From Antedon mediterranea (Eukaryota > Echinodermata > Crinoidea > Comatulida > Antedonidae): a stretch of DNA of 64,000 bases. The DNA lies in assembly GCF_964355755.1 (NCBI RefSeq), contig NC_092672.1:33476501-33540500 (forward strand), written 5' to 3'. Below, piece after piece: positions 1 to 12,194 of the stretch (the stretch's first letter is position 1; each line of letters opens with the position of its first letter). The notes beneath the pieces were generated by a model. That model had not been told where the DNA came from. It saw only the letters and a list, made by a program, of their open reading frames with translations, and ran no database searches. Both the position numbers and the translations under genes were made by a program.

Positions 1-22
1 ACAATACATCTTTAAACTTTGC
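1..22. mobile_element. Right end of a TTAA-flanked MITE, cut by window start
   Basis: The first bases read ACAATACATCT followed by TTAA, the same right end as the MITE copies at 1770-2323, 56982-57485 and 58676-59217. Only the terminal bases of this copy lie in the window, so orientation and length are unknown. Confidence 0.55.
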
Positions 23-184
23 GATGGACTAGAATGGAAAATGTTAGAATTATTGTCTATTTTTATTATGTTGGTCGATTTTTGTATGGAAACTACCAGT
101 TGAGTTTTTGAAATTAATTAGTATACGTATGAAACGCCATATGTGCAAAAAATGTATGTTTTTACTAATAAAAATCAAAACACT

Positions 185-430
185 TCATCATTATCATCAT
201 CAACATCGTCGTCGTCGTCATCATCATCATCCTTTTCCTCTCCTCCTCCTCTTCCTCCTCCTCCTCATCATCATTATCATCCTCCTCCTCATCACCATCA
301 TCATCATCATCATCATCACTACCACCAGCAGCAGCATCCTCATAATTATTATTATTATCATCACCATCATCATCATTATCATCATCATCACCGTCATAAT
401 CATCGTCAACATCATCGTCATCATCACTAT
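185..430. repeat. Imperfect TCA/TCC trinucleotide microsatellite
   Basis: About 245 bases of (TCA)n, (TCC)n and (TTA)n mixtures. All frames through it translate as low-complexity runs (His, Ser, Ile or Met rich), which is what a triplet microsatellite gives in any frame. A smaller relative lies at 28480-28550. There is no evidence that it is transcribed or translated. A reverse copy of the CATATGGCGTTTCATACG repeat lies just before it, at about 120-175. Confidence 0.85.
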
Positions 431-1769
431 GGTCATCATATACCGGATGTCGTTTCTTCTGTCATACTGTACGCTTGTCAATGGGTAATTAATATTATCG
501 TCTTCTTCATTTGGTTAATTATTGTTAATATTTGTACTTTCCCACTTGAATCAACGCGAACCCAAATTAGTAAATGGAATAATGGCCCTAATGACGGTTA
601 AACTAACTGCGAAACTATAATGTAAATATAATGAAAACACATAACACACACAACGTGAGGTCACCATGACATGTCGATGAAACTAAGATAAATATATAAG
701 AAACGCATCCATCGCGTGTGATATCATGCTATCAGATGTAATTGTATAAGTATTTAAATTTGTATCCGTTTTTGTCGACAGGACCACAATGCAAAACAAG
801 TATATTTCTACTTGATTGTGTTTAATCCTGTATAAATATATTGTTAATTAAATAAATAAATAAATAAATAAAATGAATCACTTCAACAAATTTGTTGAGC
901 GGCAAGGGATATCGTCGTTTACTGCATAAAATGGCGTAAAACAGTTATTAAATTAGGACTTTAATACTAAAATATATACGCGCGGATCACCTCAATAAAA
1001 AAAAATTAAAGAGCATTAAAGTAGCAAATAAAAGTAAGCGTTTGCTTGTGACAAAGAAAGTTCGCTCGAATAATCTTCAACACGGATGATATTCAAACTT
1101 TTATCGAATTTGTGTATTTCATGGAACGACGGTACGAGTTTGCATTCACTCACACATTAACAACGAACGAAACACATAATGTGATTGCAAATATTTACAA
1201 TGATTTATCTGCTGGTTCATTTCTAGAGACTGCTATAATGTTACAGTACATTGTGTGAATGAACTTTAAAAATATTGATTTAACCTTTGAACTCTATTAA
1301 AGGGGAATATTAAAAGTAAATATTATAAACATTATGTGCGTAATTCCAATAATAGGGCGGACGCTAGGTATACATGGTACGCGTATTAATTACATCACGC
1401 TAGTGTTATTCTATGGTAAGGTGTTCGTTTCGATAAGATTCGATGTAAGTTGAAAGGCCAGACAATGTCAATGAAATTAAGAAATTTCCGCGACTTCACT
1501 TTTATGTGTTTTAATTCATATCCATATAGGCCTAGATACAACATATAATAAACACAAACAGTTTTTAAGGAATACTATTTTGCAAACACAATGACAACAT
1601 AACACATTGCCTTACAAATTACACTAAATACTCTTGATACATAATTGCAATCTTTGTTTGCCGCCAGAAATTCCTTATAGTCTAATTTCATGAAGTATAC
1701 ATTCTAATGAGTTAACAGAGTAACAAGTTTTATAATGAATACACATACCTACATGAATATACTGATTAA

Positions 1770-2323
1770 AGATGTATTGTCCCTTTGACTAATTCCCCCC
1801 ACCCCAAAAAAATTTTTTTTTTAATTTCGAAAAAAAGTGGGTCATTTTGAAGTATCATAATAGTTATTAACTTTCACCAAAGATTAGTCAAAAAAAATAA
1901 TAATTTAACCGAAATACAGATGGTTTTTTTGTTCAAAGAGTAACTTTGACTTCCAGTCAAAGTTTTCAATCAAAACATATCCCATAATGCAATGCGCTTG
2001 TTTGGCTACTCTGTATGCATAATCATAAAACTTCCTCGCGATCTGTGTGAAAACACCTTCTCAACCGTGATGAGTTGTAAACAATCCTAATTAGCATCAT
2101 GCATAATGCATACTCATGGTTTGAAATCTTTGTTTACTTTCGCTTGCGACGATTTCTCAGATGAAATGTAATCTAATTAATTTACCTGTTAATTACGTAA
2201 ACTGTTGTTTTTGGCTCAAATTTTCGACTTAAAGTGAATAACTTTAATATTACTTTGATATGGCCAATTTAAATTTAGAATATTTTTTTTTGCATTTTTT
2301 GTGTTTCAAGGGACAATACATCT
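1770..2323 (+). mobile_element. TTAA-flanked MITE, copy 1
   Basis: The element starts AGATGTATTGTCCCTTTGA and ends in the inverted complement GGGACAATACATCT. Both ends are bordered by TTAA (1766-1769 and 2324-2327), the target-site preference of piggyBac-type DNA transposons. It is about 554 bp with no coding capacity, so a non-autonomous element. Two other full copies lie at 56982-57485 and 58676-59217 and share most of the interior. The superfamily assignment rests on the TTAA duplication and is an inference. Confidence 0.8.
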
Positions 2324-2334
2324 TTAAACTTCAG

Positions 2335-2640
2335 TAATGGTCATAGAGAAAACATGAATGCGTTTATACAAAGTACATCGACGCGTTTTGTGGAGGACAA
2401 TGACGCGTTTAACTGAGAAGATCTACACCTGAGGCAACAATTGGATTTACAGAAAATAATTCACACATTCAATACCTATTTTAGTACTGGACAGAAATGC
2501 TGAATAAACTTCAAATGTCTATTTACGAATGACAACACGCGAAAATATTAATACGTTTATACAAAGCACATTGACGCGTTTCGTGGAGAATAATGACGCA
2601 TTTGTTTTGAGAAAATCTACGCCACGCCTATATATATACT
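2335..2640. repeat. Degenerate direct repeat, two copies
   Basis: The stretch from about 2348 (gaatgcgtttatacaaagta, then gacgcgttttgtggaggaca) recurs from about 2545 with a few substitutions. The spacing is roughly 190 bp. The short overlapping ORFs on both strands over the second copy look incidental. Confidence 0.6.
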
Positions 2641-2774
2641 GGAAAGACGTATTGTCGGTTATCTTATCTATTTCATTCATTATTGCCAGTATGTGGTTGG
2701 AGTTCGTTTTAAAATACATTGGCTAATAGAAATTGGCCCATGAAATAATAATGGTGGTGTTGGAACTATTTTTA

Positions 2775-2947
2775 CTAAAGCGTGGTTCCCGCTAGCGACG
2801 CAACGCAAGGACGTAAAGCAACGCAAGTGAATTGACCAATCACAAGCGATGGCTTATTCGCTTGTGATTGCTAACTGTCTATAACTTCGCTTGTCATTGG
2901 TTAAAAGGCTTGCGTTGCGTTACGTTCTAGTGGGAACCACGCTTTAG
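2775..2947. mobile_element. Foldback MITE, CGTGGTTCCCACTAG family
   Basis: The ends CTAAAGCGTGGTTCCC and GGGAACCACGCTTTAG are perfect inverted repeats around an interior with a further inverted pair, ACCAATCACAAGCGATGG and CGCTTGTCATTGGTT. Related copies occur at about 32851-33040, 36081-36212, 40628-40760 and 42961-43111. Weaker ones lie at 4860-5000, 11855-11960, 14866-14900 and 53530-53650. No coding capacity. Confidence 0.8.
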
Positions 2948-3342
2948 ACACAATAGTTTTGTGTTTATGTCTACATTCGATCTCAGAACAAGTCAATGGT
3001 CTTGGAAGAACACAACTAATACAATCAGCATTATGTTATATAGCATCAACGGTGAATTAATCTTATTCGAATTTGGCGTAGTTGCATGGTTGATTCTGCA
3101 TTGAAAAGTCACTATCAATCAATCTTCCTGTCTTGTCTATATGATTCGTATGTGTATGCACTTTGTGTAGAATGTACGATAATTATTGGTTGTATTTTAG
3201 ATTTAGAAAATTTAAAATTAAAATAGTATAGTCTAGTTTGAAATCCTTAGTGCACTGTCACAGTTCCGTCCCAGTGTTTTCGCCGACCGTTGGCCTTTTG
3301 GGCGTGTCATACTATTTAGATGTGGCACCTGATTAGGAATGC

Positions 3343-4566
3343 CTATTGTCGAATTGATGACTGTGCCGAAATGCTGACGTCTGATTTCAAACCTTTTTGT
3401 CTTGTTAGTTTGGCCCTGTTGTTGTCTTCATTCCACCTGCAAAAGATAATCCTGATAAAAGTCTGTCGAAACTGCTCGTTCGTGACGGCGTATAAAATCG
3501 GATTTATTCCCGAGTTAAACCATAGTAAGTAGTTGACACATTCCCAAACAAAATCACTAATTTCTACGCTATCGATCATGATAAATATGTTGTACGGCGT
3601 CCAACAGATTACAAAAACGGTTACCAGAACAGCTAACATAATGGCAGCTTTTCGCGTCTGTGAGCCGCGTTTAGACGCCTGGAAACGACGGAACGAATCT
3701 TGTTTTACCAGGTCTTTACCGCCTGTTTTAGTATCAGATGTCTCATCCTTTCCGGTTGTATTTTCTTGTGTCTTATATTGATCATTTTGTTTCTTTGTTT
3801 TCTTTACGTTTATTCCGCGTCGAAGGTTCTTTCCGGATGACCAGTTTATTATCTCAATGTAGACATTAATATTCAGGAAAAGTAACACAGTAAACGGAAA
3901 AGCAAACTCTAGTGCAATTGACAATGAGCCAAAGATAACATTGTCAACACCTTCCACTTCACAATCCTCAGCGTAGTCAATAGTGCTCTCACCAGTAATC
4001 ATCTCCCAAAAGAAAATGCTTACTCCGTAAAACGCAACGATGAATAGCACGACGCTAATTGATAAGATAAACGCTCTTCGGTGCGTCATAAACGCATTGT
4101 ACTTCAAATGTTTCTTTACCATCCAATAACGATCTAAGCTGAGCAGGATGATGCACGCAGATGAAACTGCACAGGCAGTGAAATCGAAAAATAAGTAGGC
4201 TTTACAGAGAGTTTTACCAAATGGCCAGTAACCATACTGCACCCATATATTGTTAGGCGGTAACGATATCGTCCCTACCGTCAAATCTGCGAATGAAAGC
4301 GTCAGAATGAACACGTTTGCTGGTTTTGAACGAATGTTTTTGTTGATGACGAATGACATTAACACTAGACAATTGCCGTAGATAGTCACTGAGGTCAAAG
4401 TCCATACAGTGATTAATCCAAAAATAAAGAACCAGTCGTTTTCAGAATCAGCGTAGCATTCGGACATTGACGATGAAACAGATTTGAGGTCACTGTTGTT
4501 ATAATCACAGAGAACAGTATCGCTTCCATAAAAGCTCACTGTATCTACGTCATCGTTCGAACCCAT
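3343..4566 (-). CDS. Histamine H3/H4-like aminergic GPCR, intronless
   Basis: A 407-residue rhodopsin-class receptor in one open frame, expected at the plasma membrane and coupled to heterotrimeric G proteins. Seen: TM1 with GN at 64-65, TM2 LSFADLT with Asp94 (2.50), Cys121 and Cys202 placed for the extracellular disulfide, Asp128 at 3.32 (the amine-binding Asp of aminergic receptors), DRY at 145-147, LEFAFPF in TM5 with Glu220 four residues before the TM5 Pro224 (position 5.46), CWTPY at 321-325 and NPILY at 355-359, followed by a helix-8-like stretch. Asp3.32 plus Glu5.46 and the TM7 segment LLWFNSGINP match histamine H3/H4 receptors best; muscarinic receptors are the next relatives. The third intracellular loop (about 241-305) is Lys/Arg and Ser/Thr rich. 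There are NxS/T sites in the N-terminus (NNSD). The start is the first ATG of the frame. The ligand is inferred. Confidence 0.85.
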   Translation of the reverse strand: MGSNDDVDTVSFYGSDTVLCDYNNSDLKSVSSSMSECYADSENDWFFIFGLITVWTLTSVTIYGNCLVLMSFVINKNIRSKPANVFILTLSFADLTVGTISLPPNNIWVQYGYWPFGKTLCKAYLFFDFTACAVSSACIILLSLDRYWMVKKHLKYNAFMTHRRAFILSISVVLFIVAFYGVSIFFWEMITGESTIDYAEDCEVEGVDNVIFGSLSIALEFAFPFTVLLFLNINVYIEIINWSSGKNLRRGINVKKTKKQNDQYKTQENTTGKDETSDTKTGGKDLVKQDSFRRFQASKRGSQTRKAAIMLAVLVTVFVICWTPYNIFIMIDSVEISDFVWECVNYLLWFNSGINPILYAVTNEQFRQTFIRIIFCRWNEDNNRAKLTRQKGLKSDVSISAQSSIRQ

Positions 4567-7118
4567 TATTAATTATCTGGTACCTATTAAAATACAAGTA
4601 TGAAAATAACGAATGTTAAATTATTTTTTATTTATTCTTTAATAGTAAACAATATAATGAAAACATTATAAATATGTCATTCGTAGTAAAAACATTTTTT
4701 TATACTTTATCCCGTTTATACAAATTCGAAAACTTGTTTCTGGTAATGATAAACAGTAAAAACATAAACTGACATTAAAACAAATAGAAACTCATGTTTT
4801 TTTGCAGTAAAAATGTAGTTACTGCAGTACGTACATGTAGTAGAATAATTTAGATTGCAACGACGTGAGAACGACCCACACACAAGTTAACCAATGACAA
4901 CTGACCCGACAGTTTGAATAATCTATCCCGACAGTTTGAATAATCTATCGTGCTTGTAATTGGTCAAATTGCTTGTGTTGCTAGCTCTAGTCGGGGTTCC
5001 AGACGGAGTTTTGTCTTAATATTAGTAAAAAGATAAATATTTTGGCACATATGGCGTTTCATACGTATACTATATTTTCTGTATTTTCAGACAAAAATCG
5101 AAATAAAAACAAGTAAATAAAAAACAAAAGTCAATAACGTTCGTGTGTTGTATTCTAGTTGGAACCAACCAAGCTTGACTATGAGAAAGACAATTAGCTT
5201 GAAATAAGTGATATTTTACCTCAAATATAAAGTGTTCCTGCACTATCTATACGTTCAACAACCTATTTGCGGTATTCAATTACACGAGAGATAGCTGCAA
5301 ACATTTACCAGCAATTAAGTGCATGTTAATATTACATACCAATTTAGTTAAGTACATTGATTTTGCGAGGAGACAGCTTTCATCAAATTGCCTTAAGAAG
5401 AGATATCGCTTCGTTAATGAGGTTTGAAAATTGTTTTTATCAAACTGGAACTGGAAGTATATTTTATTGTGATGATTTTCCCGTCACATTTGTAAATCTG
5501 CATTCATGTTCCTTTTAAATTCACGGTTTCCATTCCGTGAAACAGAACATGTACGAATGTAGTTTTACCAATATATATAGATTTCCAAATAAAGCTCACG
5601 TTCACACTGAGCCAGCCCGGATTCATTCGGATGACCGAAGAAACTCGGTTAAGATTTGTACAGTGGCCGTACAAAACTTGTTGTGTAAATGAATGAATGT
5701 TTTTTTTTTAAATAAATAATTAATGTATCAATTAAAGCACAGTTTAAATAGCGTTTGTTGACTTTAATATCCACATTTACCACTATAATCCGGGTTGATT
5801 AATTTTTCGCAGAATTTCAGATATTATTTGAAATTTGTTATGAAAGGTATAAAAAAGAAGATTAATTAAATCAGACTTTGAATAGGTTATTTTGTAGTTT
5901 TAATAAAGTTAATCCCTTCTGTAAAAAAAAACAACAATGTTTTCTCATATAAAATGACAAAATGAACTGTAAAATTTAACCAAAAACTCATGGCTAGCAG
6001 GCAATTTGACTGTTTTTTACTTTAAATTACATTTTCTTTCAGGTAAATATATTTTTTTCGATTCAATTTTTATTCAAAGATGATAATACATCTGTAATGC
6101 ATTTTAATATTGAATTAAATTGATGAATTGATGACATGTTGGGGAATTAGAACATTTTATTTTTCTTATTGATAATACGTCATTTTGATTGTATTATTTT
6201 AGTTTTCTGTAGGAAAAATGTACTAATAGTTATCTATGCATCGTCCTTCGTTGTCGTTCTAAAGTAGACTGAATCAAACGTGTACTGTTTATTCCATAAT
6301 ATTGTTTCATCGAACGTTGAAATGCATAGAAGATAATGAATATGAATAAATACGTTTTAATAAACATTATTGATCGGCAACGTTGTAGTGGAAATTTATG
6401 ACCATTTTATTGTACCTTTGTTTGATATTTTTATTACCTTCTGTGGTTAGTATATTGATTCTAAGTAAAGCTACTGTAATCTATTTATGTCGTTTTTAAT
6501 TGAGAGTTTTATTTAACATGATATTGTACTGTATTGTTCGTTTGGCTTTTAGCTGTTCATTACCAGATTATGTTGCTGTTGGTCACCTCGCCTGTGGGAA
6601 TTTATCCGTGTGTTTGCCTATTGAACGCCTAGATTGCCTAGCACACATAATTCTTGTACCATTCGCCTGTGCATTTATCATTAGCTGCGCCGAATAATAT
6701 GATAGGGTTGTCTAATGAATAATGTGCATCTTAATGTTAAGCAGACTACTGAAGTCTTTCCATATATTATATCTTGTTCCATATATTATAGATAGTAAAT
6801 AATATGTTCGATTTCTATAGCAACGCGACCACCGCACTCCATTATATGTTGATACCGTTCTATAAAGAGCTACTATCTACATAAACGCATACTGTGCCTT
6901 TGGTCATCGCATGGACATAGAATCTGCCAAAACTGGGGGTCAATGACTCGAGAAAGCACAAAGACGTCACAAATCGCGATAGCTTTATGGGGCCAACCGC
7001 ACAATGGACAACGAATGTGTATAGTTATTGTTGACTACTACTAATAATGTACAATCGCCATACATACCGTATTATCTTATTACTTTATAATATAATATAG
7101 TAGGCCAGGCCTGTAACG
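4567..7118. other. Intergenic DNA upstream of the GPCR, repeat remnants only
   Basis: No supported gene. It holds a degenerate GGTTCCCACTAG foldback (4860-5000), a copy of the CACATATGGCGTTTCATACG repeat (about 5030-5110) and, near 5905-6080, a relative of the 7119-7366 element. The short ORF at 6500-6697 has no recognisable domain. Confidence 0.5.
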
Positions 7119-7366
7119 ATTTATTGTCTCCCCAAAAAATGAAAAAAAAAATAATGTTTTCACTTATAAAATTACAAAATAATGGTTAAATTCAACCAAA
7201 ATTCCATTGGCTGGCAGCCAATTTTACTATTTTTTGCTTAAAATTACAATTTTTGCAGGTAAATAATTTTTTTGTCGATCTAATTTTTTTCTAAGTGGAT
7301 AACTATTATGTGACATTAAAATGGAATATTCAACAACAAGATTAAAAATTTTTCAAAGGGACAATA
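7119..7366. mobile_element. Short TIR element, TTTATTGTCC ends
   Basis: The left end ATTTATTGTCTCCCC and right end GGGACAATAAAT are inverted repeats around an AT-rich interior with GGCTGGCAGCCAATTTT. Similar interiors occur at about 5905-6080 and 28830-28985. The TIR resembles that of the 1770-2323 family (TGTATTGTCCC), so the two may be related. Non-coding. Confidence 0.55.
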
Positions 7367-7862
7367 AATTATATGATTTGTCCATGAGTATGAAAACAAA
7401 GTGTCACCTAATCATGTGATTATGTATTCCATAATAATTAGTTATAATAAAATATAAATAATAATAATAAAAAAGTTATAAAACCACCGAAACAGAATCA
7501 GTATTAGCGCTGTTAAGTATTATGTTTATTCAAGATGTGTCACAAGTGTTCACATTGACACCGTCGCCAGGAGAGGAGACTCGATGGCAACATTTTAAAA
7601 TGTTGACCTTTGCAATACGTTTTGTATGTTTTAAATCTTTGAAATATAGATTTGAATTTGAATATTGTATTTTATTATTCATCGAATTAGGAGGATTAAT
7701 CAAAGTTATTAAATATTAATTGACTAAACACTATATTAATTTTCACATAAGCAAATAATGAGTGGTTCCATCATTATTTCACACAAGCACACTATTTTAC
7801 CCTCTTACCAGTGTGAATGTAATTCCCTCATTGCGTGTGTCACGCGTCTAATGTTCGTGCGG

Positions 7863-9086
7863 AACACTAGAGCTTTCGGCGGATCTAACTGCCACGAGTA
7901 ACACTTGACTTACAGTGTGCGCCGGGGAATTCGTGAGGAATAAGCCACGCGTGCCGCTGAGGAAAATATCTATCATGTTTAATATTTTGTTGGGCACGCG
8001 TGCAATTTACCTCAAGTGTGCGCCAAACGTGAGCAGATAGCTCACTAAATAATTCCACTGCGCATGACATATTCTGATTTATTATATGTCAGCGCGTGTC
8101 GTATACCGTAGTAAGTGATTATCCAATCAGAAAATCGCGTACTGAAGGCGTTTAGTGTGCGTACGATAGAACGCGATCACAGTTTGCGGCAATTTTTTTA
8201 GTGAGCCAAGTGTTACTCGTCTAGTGCCAGTTGGCTCAGCCGAAAGCTCGATTGTGCGCCGGGCTTAAAGCCCGGCGCACACTAGAGCTTTCGGCTGAGC
8301 CAACTGGCACGAGTAACACTTGCCTCACAGTGTGCGCCGGGGATTTCGTGAGGAATCGGCCACGCGTGCCGCTGAGGAAAATATCTATCGTGTTTAATAT
8401 TTTTTGGCACGCGTGCCATTTTCCTCAAGTGTGCGCCGAACGTGAGCTTCCTGCTCACTAAAAAATTCCACTGCGCATGACATGTTCTGATTTATTATGA
8501 TATTTCAGCGCGTGCTGTATAGCGTAGTAAGTAATTATCCAATCAGAAAATCGCGTACTGAAGGCGTTTAGTGTGCGTCCGATAGAACGCGAACATAGTT
8601 TGCGGCAAATTTGTTACTGAGCCAAGTGTTACTCGTGCCAGTTGGCTCAGCCGAAAGCTCTAGTGTGCGCCGGGCTTAAGCCCGGCGCACACTAGAGCTT
8701 CCGGCTGAGCCAACTGGCACGAGTAACACTTGGCTCAAAGTGTGCGCCGGGGATTTCGTGAGGAATCGGCCACGCGTGCCGCTGAGGAAAATATCTATCG
8801 TGTTTAATATTTTTTGGCACGCGTGCCATTTTCCTCAAGTGTGCGCCGAACGTGAGCTTCCTGCTCACTAAAAAATTCCACTGCGCATGACATTATCTGA
8901 TTTATTATGATATTTCAGCGCGTGCTGTATAGCGTAGTAAGTAATTATCCAATCAGAGAATCGCGTACTGAAGGCGTTTAGTGTGCGTCCGATAGAACGC
9001 GAACATAGTTTGCGGCAAATTTTTTAGTGAGCCAATTGTTACTCGTGCCAGATGGCTCAGCCGAAAGCTCCAGTGTGCGCCAGGCT
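7863..9086. mobile_element. Three head-to-tail copies of a foldback element
   Basis: Three units of about 400-410 bp (about 7863-8267, 8268-8675, 8676-9086). Each begins CACTAGAGCTTTCGGCTGAG and ends with the reverse complement, giving inverted arms of roughly 60 bp around an interior with further mirrored blocks (GGCACGCGTGCC, CTCAAGTGTGCGCC). Units 2 and 3 are nearly identical while unit 1 is more diverged. The unit junctions form GCCGGGCTT(A)AAGCCCGGC hairpins. The array sits inside ACGCGTCTAAT-type short repeats. Open frames through it (for example 8231-8461) are incidental. Confidence 0.8.
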
Positions 9087-9310
9087 TTAATGTTCGTGCG
9101 TCACACGTCTGATTTTACGCGGCACGCGTCTAATATTTGTGCGGCACACGTCCCTTTTGTCAAAGATCTTATATATATAGTATATAAGATCTTTGCTTTT
9201 GTGTACGGAACGCGTCTAATATTAATGTGCGGCACGCGTCTAATATTTGTGCGACACGCGTCTATTATTTGTAGGGCACGCGTCTAATGTTCGTGTTTTA
9301 CGCGTCTAAA
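9087..9310. repeat. Minisatellite with ACGCGTCTAAT units
   Basis: Imperfect units of about 20-24 bp with the core ACGCGTCTAATATTTGTGCG, repeated about eight times. One block at 9163-9195 is replaced by a small palindrome (AAGATCTTATATATA and its complement). A single unit also lies left of the foldback array (7838-7862), suggesting the array was inserted into this minisatellite. Confidence 0.7.
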
Positions 9311-9780
9311 ATTCGTTCGACAATCGAATATTTAACTTTAATGATACATCAGCAACGATGTACCATACTCGAGAATATCAGACTACGAATTTGACTCGCA
9401 AAATACACGCGCTTATTCCTCGATATTTTAACAATAATAACGCTCACTTTACTATGCCGCCGCATGCATAACGTCTAAGCAACTTACGCAGTGCATATAT
9501 CGATGAATACAACTAAATAAATAACAATGGAATACATATATTAGGAATTAAAGGGATTTGAAAAGTATTGCACGTTGAAATGAGAATCTAATAGAAAAAC
9601 CTTCAAACAATGCAATATCGCAAAATTTTTAGCACGATCAGACTTGCGGAAATTTAATTGAAGAATAGGATTCTAATTGATCAAATTTAACTCTAAAAGG
9701 CTTCATTGTTAAGTGTAAAAGGAGCGTTCGTTTAATTACACAACAATCAAGGCTGTAAAGTTAGACAGGCGTTATGTCTT

Positions 9781-9955
9781 ACAACTAACAATCAACATTG
9801 CTAAAGAATCTCGTTATTTCTTTACAACTGACACTCACATAATAAAAGAAACGCGTTTTTTCTTTACAACTAACACTCAACATGGTAAAAGAAACGCGTT
9901 TTTTTCTTTACAACGAACACTCAACATGGTAAAAGAAACTTTCTTTAACCAATTA
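9781..9955. repeat. About 43-bp tandem repeat, four copies
   Basis: Units begin ACAACTAACACTCAACATGG and carry AAAAGAAACGCGTTTTT. Starts are near 9781, 9824, 9866 and 9910, with the last truncated. No coding potential. Confidence 0.7.
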
Positions 9956-9969
9956 TTTATTACCGTATT

Positions 9970-10370
9970 AGTTTTATTCGAATAAACGCCCCTCTTTGAA
10001 TAAAAGCCCCTCGTAGAACATAGTTTTGAATAAACGCCCCTCGAATAAACGCCCTGGGGCCTATATTTATTTCCTTGAGTAAACGCCCTGCCACATGCAT
10101 ATATACACATTTTGATACTATTTTTACTGTATTTTATCACTTCTTGATATCAATTGATGTTGTATTTTTGCATATGATTTTTTTTTTACCTGTTTTTATC
10201 ATGATTGTATTTAATATTGTACGACTACGGTTTCAGCCATTGGCTGTTTGTGTCATTTTAATAAAGATATACCGATATGAAATTATACATGTTACTATAA
10301 ACCTGAAAAAATTAATGAATAAACGCCTCCCTCGAATAAACGCCCCCACCCCTAAAAAAAACGCAGAAAA
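9970..10370. repeat. GAATAAACGCCCC motif cluster, two blocks
   Basis: The motif GAATAAACGCCCCTC occurs several times at 9975-10095 and again at 10316-10350, with about 220 bp of unique AT-rich DNA between. The blocks look like ends of a dispersed repeat. The ORF over this stretch (10075-10509) has no recognisable domain and I do not call it a gene. Confidence 0.55.
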
Positions 10371-10509
10371 CTATTCGAATAAATACAGTATTCATTACTC
10401 GCACTGTTTTATTGCGACTGCATTGTACTCTTCATTGAAATTACTGAAATCATACTTATTAAACGTTGGTACTGCAGTACCTGCAGCAGAACGATTTTAT
10501 GAAAAATGA

Positions 10510-12180
10510 TTTAAAAAAACCCTCTCCATCCAGGTGTGATTAGACATAGAAATGTTTAGTTTGTCGGTTTATAAACAGAAAATTACTGAAAATGCCAAAC
10601 TGTGGGTACATACTGTAGTATCAGTGGCTAGATCTCATATGATCCTAGATTCAATTCAATTTTATTTTACCAATTAAAATTTTACAATTTTACAATGTAA
10701 ATTAATACAATTACTATATAAAAATATTTATATTATTTAAAACAATCAGTATATAAAACAGACATGAATAATAATTTTAAAATTTGTATTATTAAAATTA
10801 CTATATAAAAATGTTTATATTATTTAGAACAATCAGTGCGGTACATAAAAACAGACATGAATACCACAGGGATACAATATTTTAAAAACAAATAGATAAG
10901 AATATCAAAAATAGAGAAAAAATAAAGCAGCGAAATTGAAAGATATCGACGGTATTATATACGAAATGAAATTGAATTTTTTCTTACCTTTAGAAATTGT
11001 TAGCAATTTCCTCCAGAGAACCAGCGTGACGCAATTGTTTAGGTACTCCAGATTTGGCGCGTACTAATGTAAGTAACTAACTGAAAGTGTTGGTTAATTT
11101 GTCATCACTTCATTACCTACAATTATCGTCTGCTTTATAAATAAATCAACCAATCACAATACTTTTCACATGATCGAACGAGCCAATCCTGATTGTTCAT
11201 AGTATTTAATCAATCTACTAAAGAATGAGAAACCAAAGATGGGAGTGGGTGAGACCACGCCCATTTTTCTTCTGAAAATAATATCGTTTATTGGTGAATA
11301 TTTCAATCAATGTATTTCTTTATTGTTTGTTTTCCTTTTTATTTTAATGATAATGAAAACAATTAACGTGGTGATATGTAAATTTGTCTGGAAAAGCGGA
11401 TTATTACGAATTATGCAAATCGTGATTAAAATGATACATTTACAAGGTCTCGCATATGTATTATCTTATTTGTCATTTATTTATTGGACTGGGGGGACAC
11501 GATTGCTTAATTAATTATTTTATTCATTTATGCCATCTGTAATAAAGCGACACTTTATTAATAACTCGTACACGAAGGCTTAATTTTTATGCAGGGTTTA
11601 TTCTTTGAATAACGTATAATACTACAATACATATCCTGGAAACACTGATAATAAATTTTAAGGCCTCGCACATAACACCGCCTTCGACCACAATGTCCCA
11701 TTCAATGCCGTTTTACGTGATTGGCATTATACTGTAGTGTATAAGCATAATTTGCATATAAGTGGATTAATACCACAACAATAGAGGGCGCACACTTTAA
11801 CACCATCGATGTTTATTTAGGTGTTTTGTGTATTTAAGCATACGAACTTGATTAAAGATTGGTTTCCACTTTAGAACATGAGCAGCGCAAGGACCTACGC
11901 ATAACGTACACAATTTGACCAATCACACATGACCGTTCAAGGGGTTTCTTGCGTATTTCCATGCGTAGTCTGGTTGTAAACGGCGATTTGAAAAGACAAT
12001 TGTGGCACACATACCGTGTTGGAGCAAGAGCAGTTTTAAAAATCAGCATATAATGCCTACTGTTTGCTGCTTACTTGGTATGCCAAGAAAGTGTTATTAT
12101 TATACGACAACAATCGAAACGGCGATTGGCTGAGTAACAACATTAAAAAAAGAAAGACTAGAGACTTGGCGAACGACCTA
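10510..12180. other. Intergenic DNA, no gene seen
   Basis: AT-rich unique sequence with short duplications near 10660-10850 (ATTACTATATAAAAATATTT twice) and a degenerate GGTTCCCACT foldback at about 11855-11960. The ORF at 11239-11514 shows hydrophobic runs but no family I recognise and no splice or start context to support it. Confidence 0.45.
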
Positions 12181-12194
12181 ACTCTTTAACTGCA

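Noticed and set aside
108-601. Overlapping ORFs encoding His-rich, Ile-rich and Met-rich proteins
   Set aside because: They are the frames of a TCA/TCC microsatellite. Every frame on both strands is open and low in complexity, with no gene context.
8231-9287. ORFs inside the foldback array
   Set aside because: They read through terminal inverted repeats and the ACGCGTCTAAT minisatellite, and they change between nearly identical units.
10075-10509. 144-codon hydrophobic ORF
   Set aside because: It overlaps GAATAAACGCCCC repeat blocks and poly-T runs. The hydrophobicity comes from T-rich codons and there is no conserved motif.
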